Assembly: GCA_013214945.1 (NCBI GenBank)
Contig: JABSRT010000006.1
Location: 124,001 to 188,000, forward strand
Reading direction: 5' to 3'
Source: Gammaproteobacteria bacterium
GTDB taxonomy: Bacteria; Pseudomonadota; Gammaproteobacteria; Enterobacterales; Psychrobiaceae
Length of the DNA: 64,000 nt
Below the pieces are notes generated by a model, which saw only the letters and a list, made by a program, of their open reading frames with translations, was not told the origin of the DNA and made no database searches. Positions 38,399 to 45,441 of the stretch are shown piece after piece; position 1 is the first letter of the stretch, and every line of letters begins with the position of its first letter. Made by a program: the position numbers and the translations under genes.

Positions 38399-40096
38399 AT
38401 GACCTTTTTACAAAAGGAATTTGTAAAAGCTATGATCATCATTCATCAAAATCAAATCAGTTGGGCGGCCAAATTACGTAACCTGCACCGCCCGCTTGCA
38501 TTTTTAGCGATAATCCCTTTATTTGTTTGGCTGCTCAGTGGTTGTATGCTCGCACTTGATCCGAGCAGCGAGCTAGCGCGGCAGATTCATCTGGTAGATA
38601 TCGGCGCAGCTCAACCCTATTTATCCTATTTAGCGCTGTCGCTGATCTTTGCGGTCAGTGCGATTGGTGGCTGGCTATTTTGCTATAGCTTCGATGTTAA
38701 CGATCAACGTCAACCCGCCATGCCCAGCTTGCGAGCATGGCATAAGTGGCTTGGTGGCTTAGTTGGCATACAGCTGATAATTTGGACCCTTAGTGCATTC
38801 GCTTTAAGTTTACCAGATGGGGTAAATGACCAGTCAAATTCAATCGCTAACATGTTTCATCTGATGTCATATAGTCAAAATGCCTTGCTCAACAACGTGT
38901 TATTACTCAGTGCATCGAGCCTGACGTTAGTGTTTTTAGTCATCGCCTTGCTTATGTTGTTGGTTATTTTGTTCACTAAGCGAGTTGCAAGCTATCAAGT
39001 TTCAATTTATGGCGCGCAGGGCACGGAAAATATCACGGTGACGGGGGCGCAGCCTTTGCTCAGCGCATTAGCGCAGCAGGCGTATAATTTACCCTCGGGC
39101 TGTGGTGGCTCAGGCACTTGTTGTCAATGTAAAGTTAAGGCGGTTAGGGTGGATAGTCCGCTGACGGCACAAGAGCGTACAACCCTAACAGCCAATGAAC
39201 TGAGTCAGGGCTATCGCTTGGCCTGTCAAATAGCGGTCGATAACGATTTGGCGATTGAAATCTCCAATCAACACCAGCAAAGCATTGAAGTAGATGTCGT
39301 GAGCAGCAAGTTTGTAACGCCTTTCATTAAAGAGCTGGTGGTGAATGTGCCATACAGTGCTAATTTTGCGTTTGACGCAGGCCAGTTTGTTAACGTGCAA
39401 GTGCCGCCTTTTTCGCGTTCAATGAGTCAATTAAACGTGCCGCCACAATTTCAGCCCCATTGGTTGAAGCAAGGATTAAAGCGATATCAGGTGGTTAATT
39501 CGCAGCAAATCCAGCGCAGTTATTCAATGGCATCAAGCTCTGCTAATGGCACTAAGTTAGTGTTTAATATTGGCTTAGCGATGCCCAAAAGAGGTTATGG
39601 TCCGGGAGTCGCATCAACTTATTTATTTGGGCTTAGCGTCGGTGAGCGTTTAACGATATCGGGTCCGTTGGGTGAGTTCGTGAGCAACGACAACAGCCGC
39701 CGCGAAATGATTTTTGTTGGCGCTGGCAGCGGTATGGCGCCGTTAAAATCGCATATTGATAGTGTCACGGTTAGTCAACCGAGTCGTAAGGTATCCTTAT
39801 GGTTTGGCGCGCGCACCGAAGATGATATATTTTATCAAGCACATTTTGATTATTTAGCCCGGCGTCATCATAATTTTAACTGGACTGTTGCCTTGTCAAA
39901 ACCAGACAGTAAGTGGCAGGGAGCGACCGGACATATTCAACAAACCCTATTTAATCAATATTTAGATCAACACCCGCGACTGAGCGACTGTGATTTTTTT
40001 CTGTGTGGCCCACCAGTCATGATGCAAGACACCGCGAGGTTATTGCAGCGTAAAGGGGTGTCCCAGTCGCAAATTTTATGTGATGAATTTACCTAA
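38399..40096 (+). CDS. Membrane-anchored NqrF-like [2Fe-2S]/FAD/NAD(P)H oxidoreductase
   Basis: This 565-residue protein joins an N-terminal membrane domain to an NqrF-like electron-transfer module. Four hydrophobic helices lie near 33-53, 76-97, 117-137 and 168-193. H30, H115 and H154 are placed as in PepSY-type membrane domains. The plant-type [2Fe-2S] domain has C235, C241, C244 and C276 (CGGSGTCCQC, RLACQ). An FAD domain has RSYSMASSS at about 378-386 and an NAD(P)H domain has FVGAGSGMAPL. It lacks the rest of an Nqr operon, so it is not NqrF itself. It could pass electrons from NAD(P)H into or across the membrane; the acceptor is unknown. ATG 38432 is an alternative start. An SDR gene follows 11 bp later. 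Confidence 0.8.
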   Translation: MTFLQKEFVKAMIIIHQNQISWAAKLRNLHRPLAFLAIIPLFVWLLSGCMLALDPSSELARQIHLVDIGAAQPYLSYLALSLIFAVSAIGGWLFCYSFDVNDQRQPAMPSLRAWHKWLGGLVGIQLIIWTLSAFALSLPDGVNDQSNSIANMFHLMSYSQNALLNNVLLLSASSLTLVFLVIALLMLLVILFTKRVASYQVSIYGAQGTENITVTGAQPLLSALAQQAYNLPSGCGGSGTCCQCKVKAVRVDSPLTAQERTTLTANELSQGYRLACQIAVDNDLAIEISNQHQQSIEVDVVSSKFVTPFIKELVVNVPYSANFAFDAGQFVNVQVPPFSRSMSQLNVPPQFQPHWLKQGLKRYQVVNSQQIQRSYSMASSSANGTKLVFNIGLAMPKRGYGPGVASTYLFGLSVGERLTISGPLGEFVSNDNSRREMIFVGAGSGMAPLKSHIDSVTVSQPSRKVSLWFGARTEDDIFYQAHFDYLARRHHNFNWTVALSKPDSKWQGATGHIQQTLFNQYLDQHPRLSDCDFFLCGPPVMMQDTARLLQRKGVSQSQILCDEFT

Positions 40097-40107
40097 AGGA
40101 ACAACGG

Positions 40108-40770
40108 ATGAAAACAGTAGTAATTACCGGCGCTAATCGTGGCATAGGTTTAGCCATGGCCAGTGAGTTTAAGCGCTTAGGATATGAAGTGATCGCTTTG
40201 TGCCGCCAAACATCGGCTAAATTAGTAGCTCTCAATGTTAAAGTAATCGAAGGGGTTGATGTAGCAACCGATGGTGGGCGTGAGATAATGGCTACAGCCT
40301 TAGCGAATGTCTCGATTGATATTTTAATTAATAATGCCGGCATTTTACGTGACGAATCATTAGGCGCGCTTAATAGCGCAACGATCATGGCACAATTTTC
40401 TATCAATGCGCTGGCGCCATTACAGGTGGTTGACTTGCTGGCTAAGCAATTGCCTAGTGGCTCCAAAGTTGCGCTAATTACCTCGCGCATGGGCTCGATC
40501 AGCGATAACGGTTCCGGCGGACGATACGGCTACCGCATGTCAAAGGCAGCGCTCAACGCGGCTGGCATGTCATTAAGCAAAGATTTAGCACCGCGCGATA
40601 TTTCAGTGGGTTTATATCACCCAGGTTATGTTCAGACCGATATGGTCGAAAATAATGGTGACATTAGTGCTGCAACCGCCGCAAGCAGACTGGTTAAGTT
40701 AATTATTGAGCAAGATATGACGCAAACGGGTTTATTTAAGCATTCAAATGGTGAAATATTGCCTTGGTAG
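40108..40770 (+). CDS. Short-chain dehydrogenase/reductase (C-factor-like)
   Basis: This 220-residue NAD(P)-dependent SDR has the nucleotide-binding TGANRGIG at 7-14 and NNAGIL at 75-80. The catalytic triad is formed by Ser about 126, Tyr142 and Lys146 (YGYRMSK). The classical SDR fold is complete. The substrate is unknown; similar proteins are named C-factor or CsgA-like. It is 11 bp downstream of the NqrF-like gene with AAAGGAAC as ribosome site, so co-expressed with it. Confidence 0.88.
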   Translation: MKTVVITGANRGIGLAMASEFKRLGYEVIALCRQTSAKLVALNVKVIEGVDVATDGGREIMATALANVSIDILINNAGILRDESLGALNSATIMAQFSINALAPLQVVDLLAKQLPSGSKVALITSRMGSISDNGSGGRYGYRMSKAALNAAGMSLSKDLAPRDISVGLYHPGYVQTDMVENNGDISAATAASRLVKLIIEQDMTQTGLFKHSNGEILPW

Positions 40771-40809
40771 TCGTAAAATAAGCTTATTACATAGCAAAAG
40801 ATTATTATT

Positions 40810-41181
40810 ATGGAATTTGAATTTAAAACTGATTATTTAAACGATTCATTTCGCGCCGAGTTTTCGATGGGACATGAAGCGATTGGCCATTGGTTAGTGG
40901 CTGAACTTGGCAGCGACGTTGCTGATATTAAACAGTTGCTTGACCAACTTGCAGTTATTAAAACTCAAGAAAATACCGAAACCTTGATGGAAGGGCGTGA
41001 TTTCTCTTTAACCGTAACGCCGCAAGACATCATCGTTAAAGCCAATGCTTTACACCTAGAGGCTGAAATTCCTGAAGGGGAAGATTTATCCCATTACGAT
41101 GATGAAAGTTTTGCCGAATGTGGCATTGAAGACTTTGAAACCATGCTGCATAGCTGGATTGAGTTTATCGTCAATAAATAA
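40810..41181 (+). CDS. yacL: YacL family protein (UPF0231)
   Basis: This 123-residue acidic protein is of unknown function. It matches E. coli YacL in length, in the early MGHEAIGHW block (E. coli MGHEVVGHW) and in the late YDDESFAECGIEDF (E. coli YYDEESLSLCGVEDF). It has no signal peptide or membrane segment. It follows the SDR gene by 39 bp on the same strand. In E. coli the gene lies near lpd-acnB, so here it has moved. Confidence 0.88.
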   Translation: MEFEFKTDYLNDSFRAEFSMGHEAIGHWLVAELGSDVADIKQLLDQLAVIKTQENTETLMEGRDFSLTVTPQDIIVKANALHLEAEIPEGEDLSHYDDESFAECGIEDFETMLHSWIEFIVNK

Positions 41182-41198
41182 TCTAAGCTCGGGTTTAT

Positions 41199-41243
41199 TT
41201 AGCGTTATAATGTGGCCACTTATCTGCCGTATTATAACGCTAA
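41199..41243. repeat. 13-bp perfect inverted repeat after yacL
   Basis: TTAGCGTTATAAT (41199-41211) and ATTATAACGCTAA (41231-41243) are perfect complements with a 19-base loop. No T run follows directly, so it is not a standard terminator. Confidence 0.75.
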
Positions 41244-41292
41244 GCGTTAGAATTTTTGATCAATCCCCCCGCATTGTGAGCATCTAAACTTG

Positions 41293-41342
41293 CTTGGTGT
41301 TCAAACTTAAACTTGGTGTTCAACCTTACACTAGGTGTCAGC
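41293..41342. repeat. Three imperfect 19-bp tandem repeats
   Basis: CTTGGTGTTCAA recurs at 41293 and 41312, with a degenerate third unit CTAGGTGTCAGC at 41331, a period of 19 bp. It lies in the gap between yacL and the MerC-like gene. Confidence 0.6.
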
Positions 41343-41417
41343 AACAAGTGGCATTTACTATCATTCCCCTTTAATTCTTCGCGCCGCATCTTCACAAAGC
41401 ATCTTGATTTAAATTTG

Positions 41418-41825
41418 TTAGTGCTGCTCAGAGCAACCACAATTATCTTTACTTTTACACAACCGATAATTCCAAATATGTCCGAAAGCAATGATGATTG
41501 TGCCAACGACAGTCAGCGCTTTTTCTCCGGTTTCACCCAACATATCATGGCCAAATAGAGCAGCTGCAACTAAGGTCGACAAGCCGATTACACCCGTAGC
41601 AACGACCCGATAACGCTGATGTTTTTTGCAGCCGAGAGTCAGGGCATAGGCGCTGACTGGCACGACAGCAACTAACAACCATAAATGGAAAGCTTCATCT
41701 GCTAATGGTAGTACTGCAATCGAAGGTAAAAAAACAGCAATTAGCGGTAGTGCTAAGCAATGGACAGTGCAAAGGAGCGAAAGGCTAATAGCTGCTTTGT
41801 CGCTAATGCGTTGGGTATTGTTCAT
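41418..41825 (-). CDS. MerC-domain membrane protein, divergent member of the zinc cluster
   Basis: This 135-residue protein has four predicted membrane helices (near 10-30, 45-64, 74-92 and 105-120). The MerC-type cysteine motif CTVHCLALPL is in the first helix. The C-terminus has a Cys/His tail (CKSKDNCGCSEQH) that could bind metal. MerC was first known as a mercury uptake protein. Here it is divergent from a Zur-type regulated cluster. A MerC-domain protein is also, as I recall, part of the Vibrio Zrg zinc system, so a zinc role is more likely than mercury; no other mer gene is nearby. A Zur-like box lies 110 bp upstream. Confidence 0.82.
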   Translation of the reverse strand: MNNTQRISDKAAISLSLLCTVHCLALPLIAVFLPSIAVLPLADEAFHLWLLVAVVPVSAYALTLGCKKHQRYRVVATGVIGLSTLVAAALFGHDMLGETGEKALTVVGTIIIAFGHIWNYRLCKSKDNCGCSEQH

Positions 41826-41934
41826 GGTTAATAATTTTCCTAGGTTGTTTATGCCGTTACTTAGTTAGATATTTAGTTTTGTTATCACTGGCCAAAAAAT
41901 GGATTTTGTAAATTGATAATCTTGCTATTTAGGT

Positions 41935-41953
41935 AATGTTATAACATAACATT
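41935..41953. promoter_or_regulatory. Zur-type box 1 (MerC side)
   Basis: AATGTTAT-AAC-ATAACATT has perfect 8-bp arms with a three-base centre. It matches the gammaproteobacterial Zur consensus (GAAATGTTATA-N-TATAACATTTC). It lies in the divergent region about 110 bp upstream of the MerC-like gene. Confidence 0.8.
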
Positions 41954-42125
41954 TAAATAAAAAAGGTTTATCATTTAAAAAGGTGATTAAGCTCGCAGCG
42001 TTGAACGCAAATATAAAATGTTGTACCTAACTTTTTAAACTTGTTATTTAGAGTAATCATGTGGTTACGTTATATGTTTTGATTAACTATTTTGCTCGGC
42101 AAGCAAATTTTATGTTTTAAAGTGT

Positions 42126-42144
42126 AATGTTATAATATAACATG
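42126..42144. promoter_or_regulatory. Zur-type box 2 (DUF2796 side)
   Basis: AATGTTAT-AAT-ATAACATG has the same arm and spacer layout as box 1 and ends 29 bp before the DUF2796 start. Zinc-bound Zur here would block transcription of the transporter cluster. Confidence 0.85.
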
Positions 42145-42173
42145 TTGGCATTATTGAAATGAGGAACTATTTT

Positions 42174-42824
42174 ATGAAATTGTTAACCAGCATATTATTA
42201 TCACTCGCAGCGCCTATGGTTGCGGCAGAGTCAATTGAACGTTTTCATCAAAGCCATGAGCATGGAAAAGGCAGCATGACAGTAGTGTTCGACGGTGTGA
42301 AGTTACAGATTAATATTGATAGCCCCGCTGACAGTATTGTCGGTTTTGAACATGCTCCACACAATGACAGTCAGCGTTTAGCCCTTGCCAGCGCAATGAG
42401 CCTACTAGAGCAACCTCAGAAATTATTTATGTTGCCAAGTGCTGCCGATTGCCAGTTACAGTCGACCACAATCGACGCAGCGATGCTTGAGCATGACGCT
42501 GATGCTGATGCAGAAGATCATGACGAGCATGAAGAAGACCATGACGAGCATGAAGAAGACCATGACGAGCATGAAGAAGACCATGACGAGCATGAAGAAG
42601 ATCATGACAAGCATGATGAAAATCATGACGATCATGCTGATGGCCACAGTGACTTTGAGCTGTCTTATGTTTACGTTTGTGCTAAGCCACAGGCATTAAC
42701 GCAATTTTCGGTCGAACTAAATAAAAATTTCCCGCAGCTGCAAGCGTTAACCGTTCAGTTAATTGGTCCTAAGGGTCAGAGCTATCAAGAACTTGACGTT
42801 AATAATAAATGGGTGAATTTTTAG
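42174..42824 (+). CDS. zrgA: Periplasmic His-rich zinc-binding protein, DUF2796 (ZrgA-like)
   Basis: This 216-residue exported protein is a probable zinc-binding partner of the ABC transporter that follows. The start is ATG 42174 with GAGGA upstream; an ATG at 42159 is in frame but lacks a ribosome site. A signal peptide of about 18 residues precedes ESIERFHQSHEHGKGS. The middle holds four perfect copies of a seven-residue unit (HDEHEED) and two degraded ones, forming a His/Asp/Glu-rich loop at about 113-158. Flanks match DUF2796, known in Vibrio as ZrgA. Its Zur-type box and the downstream ABC genes support zinc import. The name rests on family and context, not on a search. Confidence 0.85.
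   Translation: MKLLTSILLSLAAPMVAAESIERFHQSHEHGKGSMTVVFDGVKLQINIDSPADSIVGFEHAPHNDSQRLALASAMSLLEQPQKLFMLPSAADCQLQSTTIDAAMLEHDADADAEDHDEHEEDHDEHEEDHDEHEEDHDEHEEDHDKHDENHDDHADGHSDFELSYVYVCAKPQALTQFSVELNKNFPQLQALTVQLIGPKGQSYQELDVNNKWVNF
42519..42644 (+). repeat. 21-bp tandem repeat coding for the metal-binding loop
   Basis: Six consecutive 21-bp units start at 42519, 42540, 42561, 42582, 42603 and 42624. The first three are identical, the fourth differs at one base, and the last two are degraded. The repeat encodes HDEHEED and keeps the frame, so copy-number changes would lengthen or shorten the loop without a frameshift. Confidence 0.92.
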
Positions 42825-43522
42825 TGTTAACACCTATTATCGAATTGGATCAGGTGCACTTTAGTTGGGATAACAAGCAGCCAGTGCTTGATATTCCAAG
42901 CTTAAAAATATATTCAGGTGAGCGAATATTTCTGCACGGTCCTTCCGGCAGTGGTAAAAGTTCACTGCTGAATTTAATCGGCGGAATAAATATCCCAAAT
43001 CAGGGCAGTGTATGCCTATTGGGGCAAAAGATTAATCAGCAGGGCAGTGCCTGGCGAGATCGTTTTAGATCGGATCATATCGGACTGATATTCCAACAGT
43101 TTAATTTACTCCCTTACCTTAGTGTTATCGAGAATGTGTTGTTGCCGTGTCGCTTCTCTACCCAGCGTCGCCAACGTGCAATAAGCCGTTATGGCACGTT
43201 AAACAGCGCCGCAACGCAGTTACTTGATCAGCTCGGCATGGCACAAAGTATGTGGAACCGACCGGTAACCACACTGAGTATCGGCCAGCAACAGCGGGTT
43301 GCTGCAGCCAGAGCATTAATTGGCAGCCCTGAACTACTGATTGCCGATGAACCAACGTCAGCACTCGATACGGACAGTCGAAATGCATTTCTACAGCTAT
43401 TAATCAATGAATGCGATCATAGCGAAACTACGTTGATTTTTGTTAGCCATGACAACTCGCTGCAAGCGAATTTTAGTCGGGTAATTTCATTGGCTCAGTT
43501 AAACCAAGTTGAGGTGGTGTGA
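42824..43522 (+). CDS. ABC transporter ATP-binding protein (LolD/MacB type) of the zinc cluster
   Basis: This ATPase probably powers the adjacent FtsX-like permease. It has Walker A GPSGSGKS, the Q-loop GLIFQQFNLLPYLS, the signature LSIGQQQRVAAARAL (Ile replaces the usual second Gly), Walker B LLIADEPTSALD and the H-loop FVSHDN. Two starts are possible. GTG 42824 overlaps the zrgA stop (TAGTG) and has GGGTGA at a good distance; ATG 42809 adds five residues without a ribosome site. I chose the GTG. The stop overlaps the permease start (TGATG). Gene order fits the Zrg system of Vibrio. Confidence 0.88.
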   Translation: MLTPIIELDQVHFSWDNKQPVLDIPSLKIYSGERIFLHGPSGSGKSSLLNLIGGINIPNQGSVCLLGQKINQQGSAWRDRFRSDHIGLIFQQFNLLPYLSVIENVLLPCRFSTQRRQRAISRYGTLNSAATQLLDQLGMAQSMWNRPVTTLSIGQQQRVAAARALIGSPELLIADEPTSALDTDSRNAFLQLLINECDHSETTLIFVSHDNSLQANFSRVISLAQLNQVEVV

Positions 43523-44781
43523 TGAAAACCTTATTAATGTTAGCGCTGCAAAGCATGAGAAACCGGCGTTTAACCGCGATCATGACCATCTTAGCAATTG
43601 CCGTTAGCGTGACCCTGTTAGTCGGGGTTGAGAAGTTAAGAACGGGTGCTAAAGTCAGTTTCAGCAATACCATTTCAGGGACCGACTTAATTGTCGGAGC
43701 ACGCTCTGGCTCGGTTCAAATGTTGCTATATTCGGTGTTCAGAATAGGCAATGCAACGAACAACATCAGTTGGCAGAGTTATCAAGACATCGCTGCTAAT
43801 CCTAAAGTTGCCTGGACCATTCCTATTTCACTGGGCGACTCACACCGCGGATATCGAGTACTGGGCACCAATAGTGATTATTTTAAGCATTATAAATACG
43901 GTCGTCAGCGTCAGTTGAACTTTGACCAAGGTCGCCAGTTTGTTGGGCTGCATGATGTAGTGCTTGGCGCTGAAGTGGCGAAAAAACTCGGTTATCAATT
44001 GGATCAGCAGTTAGTGATTGGCCACGGTATTGGCAATACCAGTTTTAGCGAACACAAAGATCAGCCATTTAAGGTTGTTGGTATTCTTAAGCCGACTGGC
44101 ACCCCACTTGATCGGACCTTACATGTTAGCTTAGCAGCGATTGAGGCTATTCATGTCGATTGGCAAGCGGGAGCGTATATTGCTGGCTCTGGCGGTAGTG
44201 TGCCGATTGAGGATCGGCAGTTACAGCCCAAGGCTATTACTGCAATGCTGGTGGGGCTAAAGTCAAAAATGGCCACATTTAAGCTGCAACGCAGCATTAA
44301 TAACTACCGTGGTGAAGCATTACAAGCTATTTTACCTGGCGTTGCACTGCAAGAGTTGTGGGCAATGATCAGCATTGCAGAGCAGATGTTATTGGTGATC
44401 TCGAGCTTTGTCGTGGCAACCGGACTATTCGGAATGTTAACGGTATTACTAACCAGTTTGAATGAACGACGCCGTGAAATGGCGATTTTGCGCGCTGTTG
44501 GCGCTCGTCCATGGCATATATTTTTGTTACTGGTACTTGAAACTGGCGGGTTGACCTTGTGCGGAATTTTGCTATCGATGTTAATGCTGTACGGTGGTTT
44601 AGGTCTGAGTTTGCCCATGATAGAAAGTCAGTTTGGGCTCTTTTTAGAATTAGATTGGCCGAGCAGTTATGAATTGAAATTGCTCGCTGTTGTTTGGTTC
44701 TCTGGTACCTTGTGTGGCTTAATACCTGGTTATCGCGCTTATCGTAACAGTGTTAGCGATGGCATGACGGTACGGATTTAA
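43522..44781 (+). CDS. FtsX/MacB-like ABC permease of the zinc cluster
   Basis: This 419-residue membrane protein has the four-helix layout of LolC/MacB permeases. One N-terminal helix (about 18-38) is followed by a large periplasmic MacB_PCD domain (about 40-270) and three C-terminal helices in the FtsX domain (near 292-315, 335-365 and 390-410). TSLNERRREMAILRAVGARP is the characteristic cytoplasmic motif. I chose ATG 43522, which overlaps the ATPase stop; a GTG one codon earlier is possible. This transporter type often drives periplasmic processes rather than classical import, so how it serves zinc uptake is unclear. Confidence 0.87.
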   Translation: MKTLLMLALQSMRNRRLTAIMTILAIAVSVTLLVGVEKLRTGAKVSFSNTISGTDLIVGARSGSVQMLLYSVFRIGNATNNISWQSYQDIAANPKVAWTIPISLGDSHRGYRVLGTNSDYFKHYKYGRQRQLNFDQGRQFVGLHDVVLGAEVAKKLGYQLDQQLVIGHGIGNTSFSEHKDQPFKVVGILKPTGTPLDRTLHVSLAAIEAIHVDWQAGAYIAGSGGSVPIEDRQLQPKAITAMLVGLKSKMATFKLQRSINNYRGEALQAILPGVALQELWAMISIAEQMLLVISSFVVATGLFGMLTVLLTSLNERRREMAILRAVGARPWHIFLLLVLETGGLTLCGILLSMLMLYGGLGLSLPMIESQFGLFLELDWPSSYELKLLAVVWFSGTLCGLIPGYRAYRNSVSDGMTVRI

Positions 44782-44827
44782 CGGCTAGTTTACACTGGAT
44801 TTTATTAACAATATTACAGAGAAAAAC

Positions 44828-45361
44828 ATGAAAAAAATATTATATGTCGGGGCAATGTTATTGCTGGGTTATTTTAGCCCTGTCCACAGTGAAACGATCA
44901 ATGGCCAGCAGGTTAACGAGCTTGACTGGGATAACCTGATGCCAGAATATTTGGCATTGCCGCAAGAGGGTGATGTAATGTTTGATGCCCAGCAATTTGC
45001 CGAATTGACTGAAGATCCAATGACTGATTTGGCCACGAACGCGCCACTAGCATCTGCGGCGGTAATGCCTGAATTAGACGGCCAAATAATTCGTATACCA
45101 GGGTTTGTGGTGCCATTGGTCGAAGATGGGTTAAAGATTACCGAGTTTTTCCTCGTGCCGTACTTTGGTGCTTGCATTCATGTGCCGCCACCACCGGCCA
45201 ATCAAATGTTACACGTTACCTTTCCTGCCGGCATCGAAATTGACAGCATTTATGATGCGGTAACAATTGTCGGCAAGTTGACCATCGCAACGGTGACCAA
45301 TGAAATGGGTACGGCCGGATATAAGCTGGAAGCTATCAGCATTGAGCCTTATCAGCTGTAA
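44828..45361 (+). CDS. Exported DUF3299 protein, last gene of the zinc cluster
   Basis: This 177-residue protein has a signal peptide (about 1-21, ending PVHS) and a DUF3299 domain. The most distinctive segment is FFLVPYFGACIHVPPPPANQM, which carries a cysteine, a histidine and a proline run. The family is often encoded with DUF2796 and FtsX-like permeases, as in Vibrio Zrg clusters. A periplasmic metal-handling role is inferred from this. It starts 46 bp after the permease stop and is followed by a strong terminator that closes the operon. Confidence 0.82.
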   Translation: MKKILYVGAMLLLGYFSPVHSETINGQQVNELDWDNLMPEYLALPQEGDVMFDAQQFAELTEDPMTDLATNAPLASAAVMPELDGQIIRIPGFVVPLVEDGLKITEFFLVPYFGACIHVPPPPANQMLHVTFPAGIEIDSIYDAVTIVGKLTIATVTNEMGTAGYKLEAISIEPYQL

Positions 45362-45378
45362 TTTTTTACAGCAGTAAT

Positions 45379-45414
45379 AAAAAGGGCGCTTACTTTCGTA
45401 AGCGCCCTTTTTTT
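45379..45414. terminator. Bidirectional terminator between the zinc cluster and rapA
   Basis: AAAGGGCGCTTAC (45381-45393) pairs perfectly with GTAAGCGCCCTTT (45398-45410) around TTTC. A T run to 45414 follows, with As on the left for the minus-strand rapA transcript. Confidence 0.94.
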
Positions 45415-45441
45415 ATGCCAAATTACTTTTTATTACGATTC

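Noticed and set aside
41418-41825. Mercury resistance locus
   Set aside because: Only a MerC-like domain is present; there is no MerA, MerT, MerP or MerR, and the flanking Zur boxes point to zinc.
42439-42699. Overlapping frames in the repeat of the DUF2796 gene (both strands)
   Set aside because: The 21-bp repeat keeps several frames open; only the frame giving HDEHEED with a signal peptide makes sense.
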